DNA of 64,000 nucleotides from Candidatus Ribeiella danica (GCA_016717335.1 JADKFS010000019.1:372001-436000), one strand, 5' to 3'. Positions 7,981 through 16,511 are shown, counted from the first letter of the stretch. Numbers and translations: made by a program. Notes: a model not told the origin generated them from the sequence alone.

Positions 7981-9513
7981 TCAGCGGGCGTAATCAACGG
8001 CACGGGTCTCACGAATCACCGTCACCTTGATCTGTCCGGGGTACTGCAGGCTCTCCTCGATCTTCTTAGCGACGTCACGGGCGAGGTGAATGCTGCCCAG
8101 ATCGTCGATTGAGTCAGGCTGGACCATCACGCGCACCTCGCGACCGGCCTGAATAGCGAAGGCGCGCTGGACGCCGCTGAACGATGTCGCGACGGTCTCG
8201 AGCGCCTCCAGACGCTTGATATACAGGTCGAGCGTCTCGCGGCGCGCGCCGGGCCGGCCCCCCGAGATAGCATCGACCGCCTGCACCAGGAACGCCTCAA
8301 CGGTCTGTGGCTCCTCATCGTTGTGATGGGCGGCGATTGCGTGGACAATCGCGGGGGAGCGCCCAAGCCGCCGTGCGATATCCGCTCCGATCAGGGCGTG
8401 TGGCCCCTGGACTTCGTGGTCCACGGCTTTGCCGATATCGTGGAGCAGCGCCGCGGTCTTGGCGACACTGATATTTGCGCCGAGCTCGGCGGCCATATGT
8501 GCGGCGAGCAAGGCGCACTCGAGCGAATGCTGCAGAACATTCTGCCCGTAGCTGGTGCGGTATTTGAGCCGACCGAGCAGCTTGATCAGGTCGGGGTGAA
8601 GGCCCTGCACGTTGGCCTCATAGGCCACGCGCTCGCCCTCCTCGCGCATGATCTGCTCGATCTCCTGCTGGGTCTTTCCAACAACCTCCTCGATCCGAGT
8701 CGGGTGAATTCGGCCGTCCTTGAGCAGCTTGATCAGCGAGACGCGAGCGACCTCGCGCCGCACCGGGTCGTGACATGACAGGGTCACGGCCTCCGGGGTA
8801 TCGTCGACGATGATATCGACGCCGGTGATCTGCTCGAAGGCGCGGATGTTGCGGCCCTCGCGCCCGATGATACGGCCCTTGAGCTCCTCGCTCGGCAGCG
8901 CCACGGTCGAGACCGTGACCTCGGCCACGTACTCCGAGGCGCAGCGCTGAATTGCCAGGCCGATCACCTTGCGGGCAGTCTTATCAGCCTCCTCCTTGGC
9001 TGCGCGCTCGATCTCGCGTATGCGCCGCGCGGACTCATCGCGAGCCTCCGTCTCGACGCGCTGCAGGATGATTGCGCGGGCCTCTTCCTGGCTCAAGGCC
9101 GATATCCGCTCGAGCTCGACTTGCTGTTGCGTACGGAGCTGCTCGGCCTCACGCTGGATCTGCTCGGTCTGACGCTCGCGCGTCTGCAGCTGGCGCTCGC
9201 GTCGCTCCAAGCCCTCCAGCTTGCGATCAAGGTTTTCTTCTTTACGCTGGAGCCGCTCTTCCTGCTTGACCGTTGTTGCCCGCATTTCGCGGATCTGTGT
9301 CTCGGCATCGTTTCGCAGCCGGAGTGCCTCGTCCTTCGCATTCAGGATGATCTCCTTCTGCTCGGCACGAGCGGCATCGAGTTGCAGGCGAGCGGTGGTT
9401 TCGCTTTCGCGGATACGGCTCTTTGCATTCGACGTGTAGACAAAAATGCCGATGCCAATTCCAGCGATCAGGCCGATCACCAGAGCTGGCACGGCTGGTA
9501 TGAGCCATTCCAC
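7981..9513 (-). CDS. rny: Ribonuclease Y
   Basis: 510 residues, the usual RNase Y length. RNase Y is a membrane-anchored endoribonuclease that starts mRNA decay. Visible order: N-terminal membrane helix (~4-26), long charged coiled coil (~30-165, many E/R/Q/K), KH RNA-binding domain with GRIIGREGRNIRAFE (~211-225), and HD phosphohydrolase domain with LLHDIGKA (~356-363). The start is GTG at 9513 with GGAGG five nt upstream; no better ATG precedes the membrane helix. A consensus promoter lies at 9631-9660. spoVS follows about 170 bp downstream (or 92 bp with its longer start) without an intervening terminator. Confidence 0.96.
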   Translation of the reverse strand: MEWLIPAVPALVIGLIAGIGIGIFVYTSNAKSRIRESETTARLQLDAARAEQKEIILNAKDEALRLRNDAETQIREMRATTVKQEERLQRKEENLDRKLEGLERRERQLQTRERQTEQIQREAEQLRTQQQVELERISALSQEEARAIILQRVETEARDESARRIREIERAAKEEADKTARKVIGLAIQRCASEYVAEVTVSTVALPSEELKGRIIGREGRNIRAFEQITGVDIIVDDTPEAVTLSCHDPVRREVARVSLIKLLKDGRIHPTRIEEVVGKTQQEIEQIMREEGERVAYEANVQGLHPDLIKLLGRLKYRTSYGQNVLQHSLECALLAAHMAAELGANISVAKTAALLHDIGKAVDHEVQGPHALIGADIARRLGRSPAIVHAIAAHHNDEEPQTVEAFLVQAVDAISGGRPGARRETLDLYIKRLEALETVATSFSGVQRAFAIQAGREVRVMVQPDSIDDLGSIHLARDVAKKIEESLQYPGQIKVTVIRETRAVDYAR

Positions 9514-9630
9514 AATTTCCTCCTATTGACTTTTTAAAGTGCATCAGGCGGCGGTTCATGGTGAGTGAACCGACACGCAGTGCAGCAGGTGTATGCGCGC
9601 CTAGAATACAGGTCTTTCCGTGATTGCCTA

Positions 9631-9660
9631 ATAATACTCTGTCTTTGCTTGTCCTGTCAA
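9631..9660 (-). promoter_or_regulatory. Promoter of rny-spoVS
   Basis: Minus strand TTGACA (9655-9660), 18-bp spacer, TATTAT (9631-9636), about 118 bp before the rny start. Confidence 0.8.
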
Positions 9661-9822
9661 GGCGAGCTTAATCATTTTTTCAGATTCGTATCGTGAGCGC
9701 GGCGTTTTATGCGGTTATATGCTGCTTGTGCACAATGACACAAGCGCGCCGCCCTTGCCCCGTGCGCGGCTGGCGGCGCAGGTGCTCTCCCTGCGTTTTT
9801 CGGGTGGATTTTCCTCGAGCGC

Positions 9823-9915
9823 ATCCTGATGCGGCGCAGGCCCGCACCCCCCGCTCCCGCGCGGGAGCAGGGGGCAGGGGGTGCGGGCCGACGTTGCGCC
9901 AGCCCTGCGTATCAA
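9823..9915. repeat. GC-rich hairpin repeat (copy B)
   Basis: CCTGATGCGGCGCAGGCCCG, then CCCCCCGCTCCCGCGCGGGAGC and GGGGGCAGGGGG. Reverse-orientation relative of 6800-6885 and of the flank units of the composite hairpin family. It lies 10 bp before the tRNA promoter. The stretch 9661-9822 shows nothing else. Confidence 0.65.
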
Positions 9916-9925
9916 ATCCGCCCGG

Positions 9926-9954
9926 TTGCGCGCAACTACCACCTATGCTACAAT
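9926..9954 (+). promoter_or_regulatory. Promoter of tRNA-Thr
   Basis: TTGCGC (9926-9931), 17-bp spacer, TACAAT (9949-9954); the mature tRNA begins 23 nt later. Confidence 0.8.
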
Positions 9955-9976
9955 ACTGGCGCTGTAGTCATTGCGG

Positions 9977-10051
9977 GCCGGTGTAGCTCAGTGGTAGAGC
10001 AGCTGTTTCGTAAACAGCAGGTCGTCGGTTCAACCCCGACCACCGGCTCCA
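9977..10051 (+). tRNA. tRNA-Thr (anticodon CGU)
   Basis: A complete cloverleaf can be folded: acceptor GCCGGTG pairs with CACCGGC, D arm GCTC...GAGC, anticodon stem GCTGT/ACAGC with loop TTCGTAA (anticodon CGT), T arm with GGTTCAACCCC, discriminator T, and an encoded CCA end. CGU reads ACG threonine codons. Its own promoter and terminator flank it. Confidence 0.97.
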
Positions 10052-10055
10052 AGGC

Positions 10056-10086
10056 AAAAGAGAGCGGTAAACCCGCTCTCTTTTTG
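10056..10086 (+). terminator. Terminator after tRNA-Thr
   Basis: AAAGAGAGCGG-TAAA-CCCGCTCTCTTTTTG: an 8-bp stem followed by five T. Confidence 0.92.
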
Positions 10087-10200
10087 TTGCCCAAAATCCC
10101 AGAGCGGGCGCCGGAGGCGCCGAGCAGCTTTCAGGCGGCTCCTTGTTCTAGTTCTGACTGCAAGAGACACGCCGATTGCCGCCCGAGCTCGTCATCTCGT

Positions 10201-10596
10201 TCAGCGCAGGTTCAGCTGCCACGAGACGCCGAAGCGATCGTTGACCCAGCCGAACCGCGTGCTGAACCCGTAGTCGTCGAGTGCCATCAGCACCGCGCCG
10301 CCGTCCGAGAGTCGCTCGAACGCTGCCGCCAGCTCGGCTGCATCCTCGCAGTCGACGAAGAGTGATATCGAGGGCGTAAAGGTAAAGGCGTGCTGCACGG
10401 CGCTATCCGAGCAGGCCAGGTTGTGTCCGCCCAGAGTGAAGGCGGCAAGCTTCACAGAGCCTTCCGCACCCGACTCGCCGGGGCCGTACCGCTCGATCTG
10501 AGTGATCGCTGCCCCCTTGAACAGCGATACGTAAAGGTTCATCGCCTCCTCGGCGCGACCCTCGAACATAAGAAACGTTGTGACGGCGCGTGGCAT
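10201..10596 (-). CDS. VOC family protein (PhnB/glyoxalase-like)
   Basis: 131 residues with the PhnB-like vicinal oxygen chelate pattern: an N-terminal T-F-L-M-F-x-G-x-A-E-E-A-M-N-x-Y strand-helix, G-G-H-N-L-x-x-x-D-S, a central S-I-S-L-F-V-D-C segment and the characteristic end F-G-W-V-x-D-R-F-G-V-S-W-Q. VOC proteins of this branch are often annotated as demethylubiquinone methyltransferase-like but most have no tested reaction. AAGGAGGG precedes the ATG. It is divergent from tRNA-Thr and shows no operon partners. Confidence 0.88.
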   Translation of the reverse strand: MPRAVTTFLMFEGRAEEAMNLYVSLFKGAAITQIERYGPGESGAEGSVKLAAFTLGGHNLACSDSAVQHAFTFTPSISLFVDCEDAAELAAAFERLSDGGAVLMALDDYGFSTRFGWVNDRFGVSWQLNLR

Positions 10597-10877
10597 GGGC
10601 GTTCCCTCCTTCTCTCTCTGCGTGGCGGCTTTATCCTATCGCCACTCGTGCGAATCGATCCAGTATGTGGTCGTTCGGCCGAGCCGGAAATCGACACTCG
10701 GCGCGATCGAAATGCTCTACTCCTGGCTGCCGGGCATCCGGCACATGCCTTGTTCGTGTCGTAGGCCTTTAGGAGCGGCCCGGCTCAACCAGGCGGATGA
10801 CGCAGCTCGCCGGCACAGAAAGCAGGTTGGATTTCCGCCTCGTCGGGCAGGGCCGCGAGAGAGCCTCTATGTAGCGC

Positions 10878-11684
10878 CTACGCCAACCCCAGCACGAGCC
10901 CGAGGAGCAGGAATAAGAAGTACACGGTTTGTCCAGAATGGACGATGATAGACATCCAAACGCTCCGGAAGCGCCTGGCCGGGTAGGATTCCAAGAAGGT
11001 CGCACTGATGATATTCCCTGGTATTCCCCAGGGCTGGTGCAGGTGATACACGCCAAAGAGCACGCCGTTCGCCAGCCAGTCCCATTTGCCAAACACGCCC
11101 TGCATCTTGGGCAGCAGCACACCCCGCAGCAGGAATTCTTCGCCCAGGAATGTGTTGAACACCGCGTTGACCGTGTACAGCGCCAAGAACCCCCACGCGC
11201 CCACCAATTGGGCCTGCGCCTCTCGTGATTCGAAGAGCTGGCGTCCGCTGAAAGCAGCTGGCTCGGCGAAAAACGGGAACAGCTTGACCCATAGAGCATC
11301 CAGCGGCGTGTGCAGGACTATTTCCCATAGGGCGATCAGGATCAGAAGCGGCACTAGCCACAGCCAGAGCCTGCCGCGGGGCCGGCCGGTCTTTGGCTCC
11401 TTCGGCCTGTTTAGCCACAAGCGCCGCCGGATCGTTCCCCAGCGTAGATCGCCTTCTTCGCGGTAGACGATGATCATCGCCAGGACAAACTGCCAAATCA
11501 GGCCGACTGTGAGCACCATCACCCTGCTCGTGAACGCCTGCCGGCCGGTCGGCGCTCCGGCTGCCAATGCCGGGGCGACGACCCAGCCCAGGAGAGCCAT
11601 CGGCACGGCCGCCGCAGCCCAGATGGCCAGTATTTTGCCCAAGCTGTACTGCGGGCTTGGGCAAACGTCATTCTCTTGCTGCAT
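10878..11684 (-). CDS. CPBP family intramembrane metalloprotease (type II CAAX prenyl endopeptidase-like)
   Basis: 268 residues with about 6-8 hydrophobic helices. The diagnostic motifs are present: GEEFLLRG (motif 1, EExxxR, ~180-187), FGVYHLHQP (motif 2, with the metal-ligand histidines) and S-I-I-V-H-S (motif 3) near the C-terminus. CPBP proteins are membrane-embedded proteases or their relatives; in bacteria some process peptides or confer immunity to bacteriocins, but nothing here indicates the substrate. GGAGGAATAAACC precedes the ATG. The gene stands alone. Confidence 0.9.
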   Translation of the reverse strand: MQQENDVCPSPQYSLGKILAIWAAAAVPMALLGWVVAPALAAGAPTGRQAFTSRVMVLTVGLIWQFVLAMIIVYREEGDLRWGTIRRRLWLNRPKEPKTGRPRGRLWLWLVPLLILIALWEIVLHTPLDALWVKLFPFFAEPAAFSGRQLFESREAQAQLVGAWGFLALYTVNAVFNTFLGEEFLLRGVLLPKMQGVFGKWDWLANGVLFGVYHLHQPWGIPGNIISATFLESYPARRFRSVWMSIIVHSGQTVYFLFLLLGLVLGLA

Positions 11685-11917
11685 GGTTTATTCCTCCATG
11701 AAATTCAATATGCGAAGTCCAGCATGCGAGGCACGTTTCTCCAGATGATGGCGGCAGCCGGCGGTACGCTGAGCGGTCACTCCCGCCGCAGGGCATCGCC
11801 CGCTTTGTATGCGAGCCTCCCCCGTCTTGAGCCCCTTCGTGCGCTTGGTTGTGCGGCTATGATACGCCTCAACAGGCAAGTCCACATGTAGCTAAGGATG
11901 TATTTGCTGGTGTATCT

Positions 11918-12055
11918 GTGGCCCACCACAGTGGTTTTGGCGATTTAGGCAAGGTTTCGCTTGCGGCGATCCGCTTTACAGTTGGGGAGGTGTCTTTTTT
12001 GGGGGGGCCAAATGGCAACTGGACGCTATTGCCCTCTCCCCCTACCCCCAGCAGG
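11918..12055. repeat. Two-part direct repeat, left copy (upstream of the LuxR gene)
   Basis: GTGGCCCACCACAGTGGTTT followed by TGGCGA (11918-11943), and after a ~65-bp spacer TGGCAACTGGACGCTATTGC plus CCTCTCC. The same two blocks recur, joined directly, at 15207-15282 just after the LuxR stop codon, so they flank the gene in the same orientation. The remainder of 11685-11917 shows no gene. Confidence 0.7.
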
Positions 12056-12170
12056 GCTAATTGCAATCTGGCGTGGTGGTGCGGTCGCTCCGCGACCACA
12101 CCACCACGCCGACAAGAATCCCCCCTCTCCCGCGCGGGAGAGAGGGGCAGGGGGTGAGGGCCGACTTTGC
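12030..12170. repeat. Composite GC hairpin element with inner palindrome
   Basis: CCCTCTCCCCCTACCCCC on the left, an inner palindrome at 12070-12110 (GGCGTGGTGGTG...CACCACCACGCC), and the conserved right flank CTCTCCCGCGCGGGAGAGAG plus GGGCAGGGGGTGAGGG. Confidence 0.75.
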
Positions 12171-12334
12171 ATCAGCCCTGGTACGAGGATCGGCTCGGTA
12201 GCGCCTACCCTTCCATGAGCTGGGAACCCAAAGCCGCGTTCATTGCCCTCGCGGATTACTACCGCGTAGCGGACAACGCAGGCTCACCACGCCGGCGATA
12301 CCTAGTGGCTCGCCACACTGATATCTTGCTGGAT

Positions 12335-12369
12335 GGGGTGTGGCGGGGCCGAAGGCCCCGCCACACCCC
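12335..12369. repeat. Perfect palindrome before the LuxR gene
   Basis: GGGGTGTGGCGGGGCC-GAA-GGCCCCGCCACACCCC: 16-bp arms and a GAA loop, the same loop seen in the composite element at 47930-48170. It occupies the place where the -35 of the LuxR promoter would lie. Confidence 0.8.
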
Positions 12370-12396
12370 GCCCACGCCGGCGGCGCCAAGAACAGT

Positions 12397-12402
12397 TATA
12401 AT
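12397..12402 (+). promoter_or_regulatory. -10 box placed for a leaderless LuxR mRNA
   Basis: TATAAT ends 6 nt before the ATG at 12409, so transcription would begin at or next to the start codon. No Shine-Dalgarno is present, which agrees. Confidence 0.6.
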
Positions 12403-12408
12403 TGATCG

Positions 12409-15207
12409 ATGCCTACCCCAATTTTAGCCACGAAACTGTATATCCCGCCGCCGCGGCCGAACATTGTCCTGCGCCCCCGCCTGATCGCGCGGCTGAGCGC
12501 CGGCCTGCACCGCAAACTGACCCTGATTGCTGCCCCCGCCGGCTTCGGCAAAACCACGCTGGTCAGTGAATGGCTCGCTTCGCTCAGTTCTGAGTTGCAC
12601 GTTTTGAGTTCTGAATTATCTCAGACCGAGCACACGCAAACCTCAAAGCTCAAAACTCAAAACTTCAACGTGGCCTGGCTGTCGCTGGACGAAGGCGATA
12701 GCGACCCGATCCGCTTTCTGGCCTACCTGGTCGCCGCATTGCAGACGATTGCGCCGACGATTGGCGCGGGGGTGGTGGCTGCGCTCCAATCGCCGCAGCC
12801 ACCAATCGAATCAGTTCTGACGGCTCTGCTCAACGACATCACTGCTATCCCTGACTCGTTCGTCCTCGTGCTCGACGACTACCACGTGATTGATGCTCCG
12901 CCGATTGACGCTGCCCTCGCCTTTCTGCTCGAACACATGCCACCCCAGATGCACCTGGTGATCACCAGCCGCGAGGATCCGCAGCTCCCGCTGGCCCGGC
13001 TACGCGTGCGCGACCAATTGACCGAGCTGCGCGCCGCCGATTTGCGGTTTACCCCCGCCGAAGCCGCCGCATTTCTCAGCCAGGTCATGGGCCTCGACCT
13101 CTCGGCGGAGGATGTTGCGGCCCTGGAGACCCGCACCGAAGGCTGGATTGCCGGGCTCCAGCTGGCGGCGCTCTCGATGCGCGGGCGCGATGACATTGGC
13201 CAGTTCGTCAGGGCGTTCGCCGGCGACAACCGGTATGTCGTGGACTATCTGGTCGAAGAGGTGCTGCAGCGCCAGCCCGAACGCGTGCGGAGCTTCTTGC
13301 TCCAGACTGCCATTCTCGACCGGCTGAGCGGCTCGCTGTGCGATGCCGTCACCGGCCAGGAGCGCGGCCAGGCGCAGCTAGAGGCCCTGGAGCGCGGCAA
13401 CTTCTTTGTCGTGCCGCTCGACGACCGGCGCCACTGGTATCGCTACCACCACCTGTTTGCCGACGTGCTCGCTACGCATTTGCGGATGGAGCAGCCCGAT
13501 CTGCTCGCGACGCTGCATCGGCGCGCCAGCGCGTGGTACGAGCAGCATGGCTCGGCGGCCGATGCGATCCGCCACGCGCTGGCCGCCGCGGATTTCGCGC
13601 GCGCGGCGGACCTGGTCGAGCTGGCCGTGCCAGCCATAAGCAGGAGTAGACAGACGGCCACGCTGCTGGGCTGGCTCAAGGCGCTCCCCAACGAGCTGGT
13701 TCGCGCCAGGCCGGTCCTCAGCGTGGCGTATGCCCACCTGTTACTGGATAGCGGCCAGCTCGATGGGGTTGAGGCCCGCCTGCGGGACGCCGAGTGGTGG
13801 CTGGACACGGCGGCAGACAGCCGCGCGCAGCCAGGCGCCCCAGCGGCCGCGATGGTCGTGGTGGACGAAGCGGCATTTCGTCGCCTGCCGGGTGCGATCG
13901 CCGTTGCCCGTGCCGGGCAGGCCCTGGCGCGGGGCGATCTGGCCGACACCGTGAAATATGCCCGGCGGGTGCTCGACCTCTTACCTGAGGACGACCATTT
14001 CAACCGCGGGGGGGCGGCGGGGTTCCTGGGGCTCGCATCCTGGACGAGTGGGGATCTCGCGGCCGCCCACCGCGCGTATGCCGAGGGCATGGCTCATTTG
14101 CAGCTGGCCGGGAATATCTCCGACACAATCGGCGGCGCAATCACCCTGGCTGACATACGGATCGCGCAAGGTCGTCTGCGCGAGGCCATGCGTACCTATG
14201 AGCGGGCGCTACAGCTGGCGATGGCGCAGGGCGAGCCTGTGTTGCGGGGCACGGCGGACGTGTATATGGGTATGAGCGAGCTCCAGCGTGAGCGTCATGA
14301 TCTGCCCGCTGCCACGCAGTGCCTGCTGAGAAGTAAGGAGCTCGGCGAGCACGCCGGGTTCCCGCAAAACCGGTACCGCTGGTGTGTTGCGATGGCGCGC
14401 ATACGGGAGGCCCAGGGCGATCTGGACGGCGCGCTCGACCTGCTCCAGGAGGCAGAGCGCCTGTATGTGCGTGCTTTTTCCCCCAATGTGCGCCCTGTAG
14501 CGGCGCTGAAGACACGCGTGTGGCTCGCCCAGGGGAGGTTGGAGGAGGCCCTCGGCTGGGTGCGCGATCAGGGCCTGTCCGCCCAGGACGACCTCAGCTA
14601 CCTGCGCGAGTTCGAGCACATCACCCTGGCCCGCGTGCTCCTGGCCCACGCTACGAGCGACCGTGCCGACCGCTCTATGCGCGAGGCAGTCGGGTTACTG
14701 GAGCGCCTGCTGCAAGCGGCGGAAGCAGGCGAGCGCATGGGCAGCGCGATCGAAATCCTGGCGCTCCTGGCGATGGCCCAACAGATCCAGGGCGACATCC
14801 CGGCGGCCCTGGCGCCGCTAGAGCGCGCCCTGACGCTGGCCGAGCCGGAGGGCTATGTCCGCATGTTTGTTGATGAAGGCCCACCCATGGCTGCGCTCCT
14901 GGGCAGGATGAACGATGAAGGCGGAAGGATGAAGGACTACGCTGTCAGATTGCTGGCCGCCTTTGGAAAGCAAGAAGATGTTCATCCTCCATCCTTCATC
15001 GCTCATCCTTTGATCGAGCCGCTCAGCCAGCGCGAGCTTGCCGTGCTCCGCCTGCTCACCACCGAGCTTTCTGGCCCCGAGATCGCCCGCGAGCTCGTGG
15101 TTGCCTTGAGCACGGTCCGCACCTATACCAAGAGCATTTACGGCAAACTCAACGTCACGAGTCGCCGCGCGGCCGTCAAGCGGGCAGCAGAGCTCGGTTT
15201 GATCTAG
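12409..15207 (+). CDS. LuxR family transcriptional regulator of the MalT/LAL type
   Basis: 932 residues. Order: N-terminal NACHT/STAND-type ATPase with Walker A APAGFGKTT (42-50) and Walker B VLVLDDYH (~150-157), a winged-helix region, TPR-like helical repeats in the middle (~430-830), and a C-terminal LuxR helix-turn-helix beginning LSQRELAVLRLL (~870) and continuing through E-I-A-R-E-L-x-x-x-x-x-T-V-R-T-Y. LAL regulators are ATP-dependent activators that respond to small molecules through the TPR region. Two segments foreign to the family are encoded by short-repeat arrays: residues ~58-87, between Walker A and the next strand, and residues ~832-867, just before the HTH. Both keep the frame. 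The three genes at 15432-17402 lie downstream in the same direction and are plausible targets. Confidence 0.9.
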   Translation: MPTPILATKLYIPPPRPNIVLRPRLIARLSAGLHRKLTLIAAPAGFGKTTLVSEWLASLSSELHVLSSELSQTEHTQTSKLKTQNFNVAWLSLDEGDSDPIRFLAYLVAALQTIAPTIGAGVVAALQSPQPPIESVLTALLNDITAIPDSFVLVLDDYHVIDAPPIDAALAFLLEHMPPQMHLVITSREDPQLPLARLRVRDQLTELRAADLRFTPAEAAAFLSQVMGLDLSAEDVAALETRTEGWIAGLQLAALSMRGRDDIGQFVRAFAGDNRYVVDYLVEEVLQRQPERVRSFLLQTAILDRLSGSLCDAVTGQERGQAQLEALERGNFFVVPLDDRRHWYRYHHLFADVLATHLRMEQPDLLATLHRRASAWYEQHGSAADAIRHALAAADFARAADLVELAVPAISRSRQTATLLGWLKALPNELVRARPVLSVAYAHLLLDSGQLDGVEARLRDAEWWLDTAADSRAQPGAPAAAMVVVDEAAFRRLPGAIAVARAGQALARGDLADTVKYARRVLDLLPEDDHFNRGGAAGFLGLASWTSGDLAAAHRAYAEGMAHLQLAGNISDTIGGAITLADIRIAQGRLREAMRTYERALQLAMAQGEPVLRGTADVYMGMSELQRERHDLPAATQCLLRSKELGEHAGFPQNRYRWCVAMARIREAQGDLDGALDLLQEAERLYVRAFSPNVRPVAALKTRVWLAQGRLEEALGWVRDQGLSAQDDLSYLREFEHITLARVLLAHATSDRADRSMREAVGLLERLLQAAEAGERMGSAIEILALLAMAQQIQGDIPAALAPLERALTLAEPEGYVRMFVDEGPPMAALLGRMNDEGGRMKDYAVRLLAAFGKQEDVHPPSFIAHPLIEPLSQRELAVLRLLTTELSGPEIARELVVALSTVRTYTKSIYGKLNVTSRRAAVKRAAELGLI
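12584..12668. repeat. Heptanucleotide inverted array inside the LuxR gene (5' copy)
   Basis: GTTTTGAGTTCTGA on the left faces CTCAAAACTCAAAAC on the right. The right arm uses the same CTCAAAA unit as the array before tsaB. Translated as SSELHVLSSELSQTE...SKLKTQN. Confidence 0.75.
14904..15010. repeat. Heptanucleotide inverted array inside the LuxR gene (3' copy)
   Basis: GGATGAACGATGAAGG... on the left faces TTCATCCTCCATCCTTCATC on the right, with ~45 bp between the arms. Translated as GRMNDEGGRMKD...DVHPPSFIAHPLIEP. Confidence 0.75.
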
Positions 15208-15282
15208 TGGTCCACCACAGTGGTTTTGGCGACTTAATGGCACCTGGAAGCCATTGCCCTCTCCTCCCCTACCCCCGAAAGC
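15207..15282. repeat. Two-part direct repeat, right copy (downstream of the LuxR gene)
   Basis: GTGGTCCACCACAGTGGTTT + TGGCGA immediately after the stop codon, then TGGCACCTGGAAGCCATTGC + CCTCTCC. Matches the left copy at 11918-12055 with few differences. Confidence 0.75.
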
Positions 15283-15290
15283 CCCAGATA

Positions 15291-15335
15291 TCCCCACATC
15301 AATCCCCACATGTGGGGACGACACCTCCCCACATG
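15291..15335. promoter_or_regulatory. Cluster of CCCCACAT sites including a 16-bp palindrome, possible operator
   Basis: TCCCCACATGTGGGGA (15303-15318) is a perfect palindrome, and single half-sites TCCCCACAT lie at 15291 and 15326. The cluster is ~100 bp upstream of the gene at 15432, with a TATAGT sequence at ~15341, so a regulator (possibly the LuxR protein) could bind here. Inference only. Confidence 0.45.
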
Positions 15336-15431
15336 CCTGTGTATAGTGTGGTCAAAGAAAAGAATGAATGCAGCGACGTGGAGGTGCATCCATAGAGAAT
15401 AGAGAAGAGAGGAATATGCACGAGGCGCAGT

Positions 15432-15722
15432 ATGAGTGGAACACACGCATCAACAGAGGATCATGACGGGCCTGGACTGTACGAGATTCGCGTCAAGGGA
15501 CACCTTGATGGCCGGTGGGCCGACCGGTTTGCGGGCCTGAGCTTCACCCACGCAAGCGACGGAACAACCATCCTCGCCGGCCCGGTGGTCGATCAGGCCG
15601 CGTTGTATGGCTTGCTGAGGAACGTGCGCGATCTCGGCCTGCCATTGGTCTCGGTCATGCAGGTTGCTCCCAAACCGGCGAACCGGCCGGATGGCAACAC
15701 GGACACGGATCACAAGCATTAA
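15432..15722 (+). CDS. Small conserved-looking hypothetical protein
   Basis: 96 residues, soluble, with a compact alpha/beta pattern: Y-E-I-R-V-K-G-H-L-D-G-R-W-A-D-R-F-x-G-L (~17-36), T-I-L-A-G-P-V-V-D-Q-A-A-L-Y-G-L-L (~45-61) and R-D-L-G-L-P-L-V-S-V (~65-74). From memory, this pattern occurs in short proteins encoded next to LuxR-regulated membrane genes in Chloroflexi and Actinobacteria; no function is known. GAGG precedes the ATG. The C-terminal tail is polar. It probably forms an operon with the gene starting at 15789. Confidence 0.7.
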   Translation: MSGTHASTEDHDGPGLYEIRVKGHLDGRWADRFAGLSFTHASDGTTILAGPVVDQAALYGLLRNVRDLGLPLVSVMQVAPKPANRPDGNTDTDHKH

Positions 15723-15788
15723 GGAGACGAATCCATGAACGCCAATCGCCAGACCACAGTCAATAAAGGGGACAAAAAGGAGCGTACC

Positions 15789-16478
15789 ATGAAAATTACC
15801 ACGTCGGGCCTCATCCGTTGGGCAGGTCTATCCGCGATGGTGACAGGGATCATTTTCGCGGGCATTCAGCCGATCCACCCGCCGGACGTCCTTGCGTCGG
15901 TCACCACCAGCTCATGGGCAATCATCACCACCTTGAAGACGGTCATGTCCATCTTTGGCCTGTTCGGCATCGCGGGGCTCTACGCCCGGCACGTGGAAAA
16001 GACCGGTTGGCTGGGTCTGTCCGGCTATCTCCTGTTAACCATCTTCTATGCCGTCCAGATGTGCCTTTCATTCCTCGAACCCCTGATCTTGCCGCTGCTG
16101 GCGACCGAGTCACCAAAGTTTGTGACGGGCTTCTTGGGGATCCTCACTGGGACGCCCAGCGAAGTTAGCCTCGGGGCCATCCCTGCGGTAAATGGGCTCC
16201 TGGGGGCGCTGTATCTGGGCGGCACTCTGCTGTTTGGCATCGCGATATTCCGCGCCCGCATCCTGTCGCGCTGGGCGGCCGGACTGCTTGCCCTCTCGGG
16301 GCCTCTGGCAGTCACCATGAAGATGATTGGGCACCCGATCGATCGGTTGGCGGCGATGCCGATGGGGATCGCCCTGGCCTGGCTAGGATTTGCGCTCTTC
16401 ACTGAGCGGCGCGAGCGCGCCGCGGAAATCGCCCCTGGCAAGGGCAGCCCCCAGCTCCGCCAGACCGTAGCCGAGTAA
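15789..16478 (+). CDS. Multi-pass membrane protein, unknown function
   Basis: 229 residues with about six hydrophobic helices; the N-terminus I-R-W-A-G-L-S-A-M-V-T-G-I-I-F-A-G-I-Q-P-I-H-P is typical of an uncharacterised Chloroflexi/Actinobacteria membrane family. The ATG at 15789 was chosen because AAGGAG lies 6 nt upstream and the conserved start follows immediately. An ATG at 15735, also with AAGGAG, would add 18 polar residues. It probably shares a transcript with the small gene 66 bp upstream. Confidence 0.72.
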   Translation: MKITTSGLIRWAGLSAMVTGIIFAGIQPIHPPDVLASVTTSSWAIITTLKTVMSIFGLFGIAGLYARHVEKTGWLGLSGYLLLTIFYAVQMCLSFLEPLILPLLATESPKFVTGFLGILTGTPSEVSLGAIPAVNGLLGALYLGGTLLFGIAIFRARILSRWAAGLLALSGPLAVTMKMIGHPIDRLAAMPMGIALAWLGFALFTERRERAAEIAPGKGSPQLRQTVAE

Positions 16479-16511
16479 GGTCGCTTGAGGCTGCTTGCGT
16501 TACCGCTGCGC

